In this document: positions 24,401 to 34,114 of the stretch, in pieces
Position numbering within the stretch: position 1 is the first letter of the stretch
How the letters are laid out: every line of letters starts with the position of its first letter
Assembly: GCF_016086655.4 (NCBI RefSeq)
Contig: NC_052140.2
Span: 15,376,001 to 15,440,000, forward strand
Reading direction: 5' to 3'
Source of the DNA: Lepeophtheirus salmonis
Lineage: Eukaryota > Arthropoda > Copepoda > Siphonostomatoida > Caligidae
DNA: 64,000 nt
Translations under genes and position numbers: made by a program
The notes under the pieces: model-generated
What the model saw: the letters and a program-made list of their open reading frames with translations, nothing else
Databases searched by the model: none
What the model was told of the DNA's origin: nothing

Positions 24401-27400
24401 CGTTTTTCAAGTTGCAATGACCCTATGGATAAAATTAATTTGCTTGATCTTCCTTCACATCATTTAGTGAGCTAAGGACTGTCATATTTTGTTGTTGGTA
24501 CTTGCCACCAAAATCAAGTGTTTTGTTGTTTTTTACACCATTAGCTTTATGTTTAAAATACTGAACATCCCTACTTGCAAGGTTAGGATGTTTTGAGTCT
24601 TAATAGCATTTAATTTTTGCAGAACTTCATCGATTCGATTGACATCATTTCGTAGCAAGCATTCTGACTTTTCAATTCCTGCTTTAATTATGAAAGTAAA
24701 TCCATATTGAAAAGTTCTACCCTACATTTTCTTTTCTTTATATTATCCCCTTCCAATTTATCTTGGGCAATCCGAAATTTATCAAAATAAATTGATTTAA
24801 GTTGACTATTATAATTAGAACAAGGACCTTTGTTGATTCAAACAATCAACTATTTTTTGAAGGCTTAGGTGACTCTAGTTGAGATCACGATCCACAGGTT
24901 GGGAACCACTCATAAAGGCAATAATACTTATATTTGTAATGTCTGAGTAAGGATAATTTGGCCCTCAACCCTGGATATGTAACCAAGGGTAATTAAGATG
25001 TCGTCTAACAAGGGTCCAATATATATATAAGAGGGATTTCATGTCCTTTGTCATGACATCATCGATTTAATTTCCCATGAAGAAAAGACAAACTATAATT
25101 AAACAATTTCCCTGTATATATATAAATATTAATGAAACAAGCGACGGGTACTTGATAATAATTACCCTCCCCCTCACCTTTACATGAATGTATTATTTAA
25201 TGTTATTAATTCATGTACGGAATTACCTTCATTCCGAGGAAGCGCTCTCTTCATTGGCTCCTGCCTTGGAACCTTACATACTTATATGCATATCATTTGC
25301 ATGAAGGAAAAAAAAAAGAAAATTTCTTTATATGAAAAAGGAGGAGTCTAAAGTCTAATGTTGGTATATATAAAAAGAACGAGAAAGATAGAAACAGAAA
25401 AAAATATATGGCTACGTATGTAGATTAGGGCGGTGTGTGCCTTCAACTTTTTGACGAATTACCAGTACAGCCAGAGCGCAAAAGTTGTCATAATGTATAA
25501 AAATAACATATGCAAATTTTCATTGCTCTATGACGTCATTTGTAAGTCACCGCATATCGCCATAAAAGTCTGAGAAAATGTAAAACTCATAATTAAGTCA
25601 ATTACTTTTAAAATATAGCATTTATTGTACTTTTGCATTAATATACATTGAAAGACAATTCAAACATATTTTATAATTTATTCCCTGAAGTCATTTTTCC
25701 ATTTTTTTAAAGGAGATAACTTAAGAAATTTGAATCTCGCCGATTTGGAAATGTAAAAAAAGTGCGTGCTATACGCGGATAATTAAAATTTCCTCAGGTT
25801 ATTCATCTTTTTTGCTTCATAGAGGGACTCTAAGCATTAACTTCTCAACTATATATGTATTACAGGTTAGAAAAATATCCATCAAATTTATTTATTGCAA
25901 AATAACGCATTGAATTTCTTTTGACTAAGTTATGAATTTTTCGCTCGATAGGCTGACTTTCTAAAATACTTAAATAATATTTGTTATTGGTTAGAAAAAT
26001 TTAACTCAAAAGTGGTTTATACAAAGTAACGAATAAAGTTTATTTGTACAACTTTATTGATTTTTTTGAAACTTTGGCCGAGATGTTCGATTTAACCAGA
26101 AGACTTTTTTCTACACATAAATTTTTTGTGGTTACTCTATGACAACAACTTAACCGAAATTTGAAGCATTTTGAATTCGAACCGTCCTAATATAGATAGA
26201 TACAGATAGACTGAGCACGTATCTAGTATACTAACTGATAAGTATGTATAATATTATAATCAAAAAGGCGAGGACCTCCAACTGCGAGTCGTAGATACGT
26301 ACAAGGGGCGTTTAATAAAAAACAAATAATATACATATCATTTACGATTATATGAGTATATGTAGAAAAAACTACTTAAAACGACTACTGGGTAAATACT
26401 GGACCCTCCCGTTTTCGGGTTATTATTTTTAGTAATGGGATGGACAATATTTTACTACATTGCAAATCTTTAATAAATATAATAATTTGCCAAAATAATT
26501 ACATTAAATTATTAGTGATGTAATAAAGAGTTTAAAAACTGGTATAGAGTGCAGTCTTATCAATTTGAAAACTTGCAAATGATGTAAACACAATCAAATC
26601 TGCTATAACAGCCAGCAGTTTTAAGCGTGTCACTGCGCTAAGCGGCCTTTTCCAGTTTTCAAATTTATAATGGTTGCATGAAAGGTAAAGATCGTTGAAT
26701 AGTTATTTGCACTAGCTGTAGCTTTTTCAATATCCCTTGCCTGACTGCTTAAACAGGTTTGACTGTATTTATACATACATAGGATAGTCATATCAACTTT
26801 AAGAAAATTTTCTAATATTATAAATAGGATCCAACCGAATCTAACAGCAATCTGTTTCAAGCATGTCACAAAGCTAGGCAGCCTAATCCAGTTTTCTAAT
26901 TTAAAATTGTTACAAAATAGAAAATCGAATTTAAGAAGTAACTTGTACTATACTTTTGCTTTTTCAGCATCCTTTGCCTTTACTACTAAATACGGATTTG
27001 ACTGTATTTATGAATACATGCAGGTAGCCATATCAACTTTAAGAAATTAGCAAATGTTTTAATATTGTAAATACAATCAAACCTGGTCTAACAGCCATCT
27101 GTGTTAAGCGTGTTACTACAATCAACGGCCTGATCCAGTTTGTAAATTTAAAACTATTACAAAATAGGAAGGCGAATTAAGAAGTTGCTTGGATTAATTA
27201 AGCGATCACTTTTCAGTTTTTCTTGTCTGACTGCTTAATACAGGTTTGAATATTTTATGAAATGCAGAAAGTCTTTTGGTTGTGAATGTAAACATTGGAC
27301 GCCGCCCAAAGCCCATCACTAATTTGTGGCAACCTTAATTGTACTTTTTACTTTTAATATTCAACTTATATATTTTTTTTAATGTACAACTTTACTTTAA

Positions 27401-29127
27401 TAATAATTTAAGGGGCATAAGATATGTTGAATGATTTGCAGTATTTTAACAAATGTTAGTTTGCCTAATAATTGTATTTAAATATCTACATATACATTAA
27501 TAAATCATTCGAAAGCACTGCAAATTGCAAATTAATGAGATCGGATAAATTTTCAATCTGTTATAGAAAAAAGATCAAATAAACTATATATTTAAAAAGT
27601 TCCATATGGATACTAAATCAAGCTTCTCAAATACATAATTTGGGCTTTAAACTACTGTTAATAATTCTGGGTATCTCAATTCATCCCAGAAATTAAGTAA
27701 TGAATCTCATAATTGGCCGAAATGGGTCAATAAATATATGAAATAAAAAATAAATAAATTTTGAATTACTCATGAACTTTTTGATTTTTCTTCAAAATGG
27801 TTTTTGCCTTGACACAACACAAGTGTATGTAAAAATCGGAAAAAATTATTGATTTTTATAGGGGGAAAAAATACAAATAAATCTTATATTATTAGAAAGG
27901 GAATATATCAGTGCTAAACAGTGCTTTATGTATAAAATAAAGGCTTCAAACTGTAGTTAGAACTCGCGGGTACATTAATCCATTCCAGAAATAGTTTATG
28001 AATCTCATAATTAACAGAAAAGGGTTAATATTTATATATGATTTTTCTTCTAGATTGTTTTTGTGTTGATATATGCACGCATATGTATATATATATAGAT
28101 ATGTAAAATTTCTACCAGAAAATATCTATTAAAATTAACGTATATGTAATATAGTGAATAAAATATTGTTAATCTTTTACGATGAGACTCTAAATATAAT
28201 TTTGCGCTACTCACTTCCAAGCAAGTTTATATGATAAGTCAAATGACTTATCAGGGCTTGAACTAAATCTACTTTTTATTTGTTTTTTATGTCTTTTTAT
28301 TACATTAACTGGCCAATTTTTTATTTCTTATATATTTTATGTTCTATAAAATAATGCACTTTATCAAAAACTTGAATTTATTTTTGAAATCAATTTAAAT
28401 GATTAAGAGAATTCTCGGGGTTTTCTTATTAGTAAACTTGACCTTTTGATGCGTGGATTCATTTTCTCTTCAAAAAAAAAAAAAAAAAAAAAAGTATAGG
28501 AATAAAATAAATGCACTTTATAAAATAATTACGTTGTGTGAAATCACAAAAAAAAAAAATGTTAATTTTTTATGGGGCGAATTTACACTTTACACGTATT
28601 TATGAGTTCTTTCCATTATCATAAACTATTTTGTTTTGTAATGATTTAATTAGCTACTCATAAAAATAACTTGTAATTCTTCTGTTGTTTTTATCAATTA
28701 GAAACAATAAATAATTTTTGACAATTTTTCGTGAATCACTTTTTTTTTACTTCGCAGCGTTTTACTAATCACTTAAGCCAATAGTCATTGTATTGTATAA
28801 AACCCCTTATATGAAGTGTGTTCTCTTACCTTGTGACGAAGGAGATGTTCCACGACTGGATGCTCCAGAGCGTGATCCGAGATTGCTCCCTCGATCCTCT
28901 TCCATTTTATTAGAATGAAGAGGTCCAAAAAGACTTGCGCTAAAAGGGAAGGTCCCAACGAAATTACTACTGGCTGTAAGTCCGGGCTTCCCTGAATTTC
29001 CATTATGATCCGCACCGGTGGATCCTGCGGGAGATCCTGCAGAGGCTGCTGCCGCAGCAGCAGCTGCTGCAACTGCGACTGATACAAAATCTTGTCCCTG
29101 ATTTTGTTGTGCGGCTTGGAGTAACAT
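20346..29127 (-). CDS. nub: Class II POU-homeodomain transcription factor (nubbin/pdm, POU2F-like)
   Basis: This is a nuclear DNA-binding protein that recognises octamer-type sites through two domains joined by a short linker. The coding sequence is joined from 29127-28830, 22397-21814, 21741-21496 and 21425-20346, giving 2,208 bases and 735 residues. All junctions are GT-AG and the phases agree (1, 0, 0). The POU-specific domain is at about residues 495-570 ([20 protein letters not shown] through [10 protein letters not shown]). The homeodomain is at about 594-653, with RRRKKRTS at its start and [13 protein letters not shown] in helix 3 (Trp about 642, Cys about 644). The RRRKKRTSI start and near-invariant POU-specific core fit class II. 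N-terminal to the domains are a nine-Ala run, an acidic EDEDEEE patch, an RSRSRS patch and Gln/Ala-rich segments typical of activation regions. The tail is Ser/Pro-rich. The N-terminus is less certain: ATG 29127 is the first Met after an in-frame TAA, but an upstream coding exon cannot be excluded. The symbol is by class and not by orthology test. Confidence 0.93.
21426..21495 (-). other. POU intron 3 (70 bp)
   Basis: GTAAGT at 21495 and CTAG ending at 21426. Retention would bring an in-frame TAA within nine codons. Confidence 0.88.
21496..21741 (-). CDS. nub: POU gene, coding exon 3
   Basis: The acceptor TTTTTTTAG precedes 21741 and the donor GTAAGT begins at 21495. The 82 codons are phase 0 at both ends. 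The product is rich in Gln, Ala and Leu ([31 protein letters not shown]), a pattern common in Gln-rich activation regions of Oct/pdm proteins. Because the exon is a whole number of codons, skipping it would keep the frame. Confidence 0.87.
21742..21813 (-). other. POU intron 2 (72 bp)
   Basis: GTAAGG at 21813 and TTTTTTTAG ending at 21742. The intron is exactly 24 codons in frame and its only in-frame stop is the acceptor TAG itself. Confidence 0.88.
21814..22397 (-). CDS. nub: POU gene, coding exon 2
   Basis: An acceptor TTTCTTCCAG precedes base 22397, and the donor GTAAGG begins at 21813. The 584 bases encode an acidic EDEDEEE patch, an RSRSRS patch, a His/Asn-rich segment and long Ser runs, ending AGQSSVQQ. 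None of it is in a folded domain I recognise; it looks like a disordered regulatory region. Confidence 0.87.
24360..24911. mobile_element. hAT-like element ends around a degenerate interior
   Basis: The left end reads CAGTGGTTCCCAACCT and the right end, reverse-complemented, reads GAGTGGTTCCCAACCT. CAGTGGTTC-CAACC is a well-known hAT terminal motif. An 8-bp target duplication is not convincing (AAATAGAT left, ATAAAGGC right). The 0.55-kb interior shows only a short minus-strand open piece ([19 protein letters not shown]) that I cannot assign. It is non-autonomous. Confidence 0.7.
25284..25517. promoter_or_regulatory. Candidate octamer cluster in POU intron 1
   Basis: ATTTGCAT at 25295-25302 and ATGCAAAT at 25510-25517 are perfect POU octamers in opposite orientation, and ATGCATAT lies just before the first at about 25286. 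The gene encodes an octamer-type factor, so autoregulation is possible. From base composition about five octamers would be expected by chance in 64 kb, so this is weak evidence. Confidence 0.25.
26513..27321. repeat. Tandem array of about 240-bp units inside TAGTGATG-type ends
   Basis: Three diverged units start near 26540, 26795 and 27040; the GACTGTATTT word recurs at 26761 and 27000 and, altered, at 27248, giving periods of 239 and about 248 bp. Each carries the order AATCAAACC-like, CCAGTTTTC, GTTACAAAATA, TTGCCTGACTGCTTAA-like and CAGGTTTGA. The block is bounded by TAGTGATG at 26513 and CATCACTA at 27321, like the ends of the element at 18509. It may therefore be a transposon with internal tandem repeats. 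Confidence 0.7.
27600..28120. repeat. Two diverged direct copies of a dispersed repeat
   Basis: 27600-27860 and 27905-28120 share, in order, GGGCTTTAAACTACTGTTA / AGGCTTCAAACTGTAGTTA, ATGAATCTCATAATT, a GGGTCAATA word and GATTTTTCTTC. Related copies lie at 29940-30190, 40050-40290 and 55245-55510. No coding content was seen. Confidence 0.6.
28830..29127 (-). CDS. nub: POU gene, coding exon 1
   Basis: It starts at ATG 29127 and ends CAAG before a GTAAGA donor at 28829, leaving one base of a split codon. It encodes about 99 residues: a Gln-rich start, nine Ala in a row (residues 20-28), then a Gly/Ser-rich stretch. The next upstream in-frame stop is a TAA some 50 bases before the ATG. The matching phase with exon 2 (G plus AT gives Asp) supports the join. 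Confidence 0.8.
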
Positions 29128-29760
29128 GATTTTTGTCAGTAGGGGATTACAAATGGAGTTTATTTATTTAATTTAATAGTCCAATGTTGGTGTACGGATG
29201 GTTGTTTTTTTTTTTTTTTTCAATTTCAAGAACTAGAGTAGATGGATTTCAATCTGATGTGATGATGTGATCTCATCTCCTCATGATGATGATTTGATGA
29301 ATATTCTTTCCAATTAATGAGAGATGACGTCAAATTAGTGTTGTAGGATAGTGTTCGATAAGTCTACAACACACAACAGCACAAATTCTCGTACATGCAT
29401 GCACTCACAGTGAGATCTCTGACTTGACTGGCTAAAAAAGACGGTCGATATATTTTTTTTTTTTTGGTTGTACACTAGATAATATTATTATTATTTTTTT
29501 CTTCATATAATATGAAATAGCGGCATTTTTACAGGTAATTTTAATTCAAATTTTTCCCATTTACAGAGCGCTCTCTGCTTAAGCAGCGGTGCGTTCGTCC
29601 GTTCCTTCTTCCTCACAGGAGAAATAGGAGTAGTAGCTTCTTCAACAACTGAGCGCGTTCATCGTCTTGGGTTTTGCAAAGGCGCATCCCTTTTGCTTGC
29701 TTGCTTACTCACTTGCTGCCTGTGTTCATCTTCAAGGATATTTAATATAATAAGTGATAG
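29128..29760 (-). promoter_or_regulatory. 5' flank and likely promoter region of the POU gene
   Basis: Upstream of the ATG on the minus strand there is an AT-rich leader with A tracts and then, at about 29565-29740, a clearly GC-richer block containing GAGCGCTC and CTGCTTAAGCAG palindromes. Possible donor-like words (AAGTGAGTAAGC) and acceptor-like words (TTTTTTAGCC) occur, so part of this may be a non-coding first exon. TAGTGTTG at about 29336 may be a MITE fragment. No TATA box or initiator was confidently placed. Confidence 0.35.
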
Positions 29761-29871
29761 TTCAGCACAAAAGCAAGCTTTAACTACTTATTTTCAAAAT
29801 TGAGAGTGGATTAATTTTGTATTCTTCCGCAGATTATCGTCAAGTTCCATCTATAAACTATTCTTATTAAC

Positions 29872-30330
29872 CTTTTGAGAACGCCAGAAATTGCAACCAA
29901 AATTATTTGTCAAATTAAAATGGTGATATATTTTATTTGAGAGACCATATCGAGGCCAATATAAGTCCCTTAAATCAAATAAAGGGCCTAAACTATAGCT
30001 AAAACTCTTGGTTAACCTTATTTAACCCACAAATTTGAATAAAAAGCCTCTAATTGACTCAAGTACATCTATGAAATATTGGCCTGAATTTAAAAAAATA
30101 GGATTTTACAGTCTTTGTTCAGAATTGTTTTAATGTTGATATATCACAAATGTATTTTCCAATATAGACAAAGAGTTACAAAACTGCTCTTTCCCAGATC
30201 CAACTTCTATTTTGAGAACAATTGATCAGCTACAGGTGTACGTTTATAGTTGAACGTTATTTAAATCTTAGATTATGAATATGTACAGTTGTAAAGAATT
30301 TATGCAAATTTGTTCTGGCGTTCTTTGTGT
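29872..30330. mobile_element. TIR element containing the dispersed repeat
   Basis: GAGAACGCCAGAAATTG at about 29877 is inverted as TTCTGGCGTTCTTTG at 30313. The interior (29940-30190) is a copy of the family seen at 27600-28120 and 55245-55510. The copy near 55150 begins with a similar AACCTTTCATAGGCGCC end. I see no coding content, so this is probably a MITE family. Confidence 0.55.
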
Positions 30331-30769
30331 CATCAATTAAGTGTTCTACTTCTAGGGTATTAGTGATGGGAAAAGGAACTCTCTCTACTAACTTAATTTC
30401 TATATTCCTGTTAACCAGTTAGTAAATAACTTATTAGTACTTTGTTAAGCTTCCAGTATAACTCAATAAAATAATGAAATATACTGAAATTGAAACTTCT
30501 AAAATAAAAAAATCTGATAAAATTTTAAATTAAATACCCAAATATTTACAGGTAGTTATTGGTTAATATAAGAAATATAGATAAATAACCATACATCCAT
30601 TCTTAAAATATATAATAAAGTAATTATGGTGTAGTTTAAAATTTATTTGAAAATTGAATCGAACAAATCGTTCATTTACACTTAAGATGGTGGGTTACCA
30701 CATCTATCTTGAATGAACACGTAGTTTATTTCTAATTACTTTGCACACTATAATCTTCAATGACGTCAT

Positions 30770-31470
30770 AAATTATATCATAATTGATGTAGACACCATT
30801 TCGGAAGCTCAAAGTTGTTCTTTTTACTATGTAAAACGAAAAAATTTCCAATAAATCTGTATAAAAATTTCCAATAAATCAATAGCTCAAAAATTAAAAA
30901 AAAGACTTAATTCCTGGATAGAATACTACATCATGTCAATGATAACCAGTGATATTTGAATTAAATCAAAGTAATATGTACTATATATCCATAAAAATGG
31001 GTTGATCCGTAATTTTTTTATCAAATAAGGACAACATATTAGTATAATTAGTTAAAAAACACACTATTTGATTCTTTCTCTTTTAAAATTTAATTTTCAT
31101 CTACACCAGGGGTAGGCAACCTTTGAGACAGTGAGTGCCAACTTCAACGTTTCTAATCAATTAGTGTCCCACTACCAACAATAATGGTAAAATAGATACA
31201 CAAACTAAGGAAATATGTTCTAATATGTGCGTGCCAGTGAATATGCCTTCGCGTGCCATAGGTTGCCAACCCCTTATCTGCACTATTGGAAATAAGATTG
31301 TATAATGATGTAATAGCGTATATTTTTGATAAACAAAAAGGGTTTGAGTAGTTTTATTTCTTGGTCCCATTTTGATATCCAATAATTCACTATTTTCCAA
31401 GAATATCAATGCAAATAAGGTTTGTATTGTTATCAAAATGGAATGTTTAGGACCCCAAATAACCAGCTTC
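30770..31470. repeat. Dispersed repeat split by a MITE (partner at 46600-47120)
   Basis: The two copies align in order: GCTCAAAGT near 30810 and 46640; TGATATTTGAATTAAATC near 30950 and 46770; AAGTAATATGTA; GGATTGTATAAC-like near 31300 and 46935; and TTTCTT...TTTTGATATCC-like further on. This copy is interrupted by the hAT MITE at 31107-31275. Confidence 0.65.
31107..31275. mobile_element. hAT-type MITE with 8-bp target duplication
   Basis: The left end reads CAGGGGTAGGCAACCT and the right end, reverse-complemented, reads AAGGGGTTGGCAACCT. These are classic hAT termini. Flanks are ATCTACAC (31099-31106) and ATCTGCAC (31276-31283), an 8-bp duplication with one mismatch. The 169-bp interior has no open frame. 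It is inserted in the repeat at 30770-31470. Confidence 0.85.
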
Positions 31471-31479
31471 AAAAATTAT

Positions 31480-33585
31480 ATCATCACTTGGAGTCTTCTA
31501 TATATGTGTTGACACAGGATTGATTTGGTAACCGCCTTTATTTTCAAAACAAACGATCCTTTTATAAACAACGCATCACTACAAAGTATACATATATAGA
31601 TAGAAGGCATGATGATACATTTATATATATGGCCTTTTTTAATGTAGTCAACTGCACAGGCATGACAAAGTAGGTTTGTTGTGTTTGAAGTATTATGAGG
31701 TAGAAAAATGCACAATAGTGCTCTAGATTAAGATGTATTTAGGTGTGGATATTTGTAATGTCATTCCAAAGAAAGATCCAATGATATGGCTCTTATTTTT
31801 ACTCCTAACCTATTGTCGTTTCGAATATATACAACTTAAGCCCATCTGAATAGTTCTACTGGATTAGAGAACTAATAAAATCATTAGAATTTCATATATT
31901 TATTTATTTTTAACAAAAAAGAAATATATATACAAGTATTTACAACCCCTATCATGTCTTTACTTTTATTGTATCTCGCAACCTCTCCCTTTAAAAACAA
32001 AAACAAGGGGGGAAGGCCAAAATCAGCTGGTAGTTGGAATTATTCAAAGTACAAAAGCTGATTTTTATTCAACCAATGAGTCTTCAGAATACTTATTAGG
32101 GGCGGGAGCAGAAATATCGAGAGCTGACAACTAAATACGATGTACTTTTTTGAGGCAGGAAAATAAATCTGTGGGAACTATTGACATAATAACAATAATA
32201 TCCTTGCTAAAATAAACTATCTAGGATATAATTTAACTGCAATATTAAAATTAGGCCCATAGCTGAGGCATAAAAGAAATTCCAACAACTTAAAAACTTG
32301 AGTTTTCGCGGGTTGAATCAATGAAATTGCGTTCAGAAAACTGATTAGGGGCATTAATATTAGAAAAATCAATTGTTCACAAAAAGAAGAGAAAATTGAA
32401 TCCCCTTAGAATAGAAGTTGAGTGATGCTTAATTGTTTACATCCCACAAGTAATTGTAAATTTTAATTATTATATATTTTATATGTTTATTATATCACAC
32501 AACCTTTCTTCTTAAATAAAATAAATTAATGGATAATAAATTACCGTTGTAAACTTTACGATTTTAAATGTTCTCCCGGGTAAAACCTATAATAAGCATT
32601 GTGTCGTTCCTTCATTACGCAGCTCCGTTTTATTAACTTTTTTTTTATCAGTTATTGTACTTACTGTTATAAGGACCGACGGTCTTTAAGACCGGTCTTA
32701 AAAACTCATAGGACTGGACTAGACCGAATAAATAGGGTCCCACACAACACAGCTTATAAGTAAAGATGGAATGAGTCTAAAGGAAAAAGATAAAAAACAT
32801 GTCTTTATTGATAATAATTTATAATTTAATAAATAATCTACAAAATCTAAGAAATAATTTAAAAATAAAGTTTGTGAATAATTTGTTCATTTATATTCAA
32901 AAATTACATAGCATTTCTTTTTTGGAGTGCACGCAGACATCACACTGAAGCAAAATATAAATACTTGGTAAGTAAATAACACTATGTTAAACTGAGTGAA
33001 AACGGGTCGGTTCAACTCTTTGACAAGTGATAAATGGCTCTTTGGCACATTTATATTATATTTATTATTATTCTTATCCCCCCCCCCCTCTTCTATAATG
33101 AAAATACCTGGGTGAAGGCCACAAAAAAATAGCAACTACTAATAAGGGCAAAATAAACGATATTTTAAGGATTTATATTAGTACATTCATAGATAATATG
33201 AATATATATAGATGGGGCTAGTGTTCAGTTTAATAAACAGACTCAAATCTTTGAACAAAGTCCAAAAACAAACACCTCGTGATCAACATGTGCACAAATA
33301 TGTTGTATACCCGATAGTCCAAGGGGATACAGCGTTACTTCCCTAACATAAGAATTCCCTATTTATTTTTTTGTCAGCTGTCGATTCCCTCTTCTGATGG
33401 CCATATCATAATTTATCATTTTTGATAATAAAAGGTAATAGTAATATTCTATAAATGACTATGTAATCCCTCAGAATTTACCCTCTTAACTAATTATTAA
33501 GGAGGTGAATTTCACAACCGGAAGAAATATTTGAGGAATCCTGACGTGTCATGAGTAAAGAAGGTGAAATGGATGAGCGTTGTGT
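31480..33585. other. Gene-free AT-rich DNA with one repeat copy
   Basis: I see no gene. About 32595-32750 is a copy of the GTGTTG family: TTTTTTTTTATCAGTTATTG, a GGTCTTTAAGACC palindrome, GGACTGGACTAGACC and a CACAACAC right end at 32750. Segments near 32080-32140 and 32310-32375 resemble each other (GAATACTTATTAGGGGC and GAAAACTGATTAGGGGC), suggesting an old local duplication. A C run lies at about 33079-33087. Confidence 0.5.
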
Positions 33586-33639
33586 CTCATTCTATATTAC
33601 TCTGTAACAGTTTTTCCCAAACTTGTGTAATATCCTCCA

Positions 33640-34110
33640 CGCGTGTGTGTGTGCCGAAAAGGCTGCGAACACGATAGCATCTCCATCTGGACCGCTACAA
33701 ATCAAGAATTCTATTAAGGATAGAAGTGGTGTTGAAATCTCCCATATAGCCAAGAAGAACCAAAACTTTTGCAGCAACCATACATGTGACTTCTGACATG
33801 CATTCATGTGTCCCTGCTCAGCCCTCACCTCAACCCACTGGACTTTGCAGTTTGAGTAATCTTAGAGAAGAATGTCTACCGCCCCTCTCATTCAAATTTG
33901 AATTTGCCCCAAGCTACCATCATGACAGCGTTGTTCATCGTCAAGAGATGCCAATCTGTTTACCGGTGTATGAAGGATAGTATTGATTGTGACGAAGGAT
34001 ATATTAAATACAAAATGTAGCTAAATATATATTTAAACATATCATAAATTGGCTTTGAGTGGACTTTTCTTGAGTCCATAAAAATCACGTTTTTATTAAC
34101 TTAGTGATGC
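33640..34110 (+). mobile_element. Tc1/mariner transposase relic (family E)
   Basis: On the plus strand, SHIAKKNQNF near 33755 matches the stretch after the second catalytic Asp. SPHLNPLDFAV (about 33820) followed by a TGA in place of Trp, then VILEKNVYRPSHSNLNL, matches the third catalytic block and beyond. The C-terminal end is frame-damaged. The tail (33985-34035) resembles 8640-8690. The N-terminal half is missing. Confidence 0.65.
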
Positions 34111-34114
34111 TGCT

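Larger units (their letters stand above)
22398..28829 (-). other. POU intron 1 (6.4 kb), repeat-laden
   Basis: This is a phase-1 intron with a GTAAGA donor at 28829 and a CCAG acceptor at 22398. It contains hAT-like ends (24360-24911), two perfect octamer sites (25295 and 25510), the 240-bp tandem array (26513-27321) and two diverged copies of a dispersed repeat (27600-28120). TAGTGTTG near 23893 is a possible fragment of the GTGTTG family. I see no convincing extra coding exon inside it. Confidence 0.8.

Noticed and set aside
26155..26180. GGTTCGAATTC-like B box on the minus strand
   Set aside because: No A box or foldable tRNA shape lies at the right distance.
26513..27321. Possible CRISPR-like array
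   Set aside because: The units are about 240 bp, diverged and contiguous, without short identical repeats and unique spacers, and the genome is eukaryotic.
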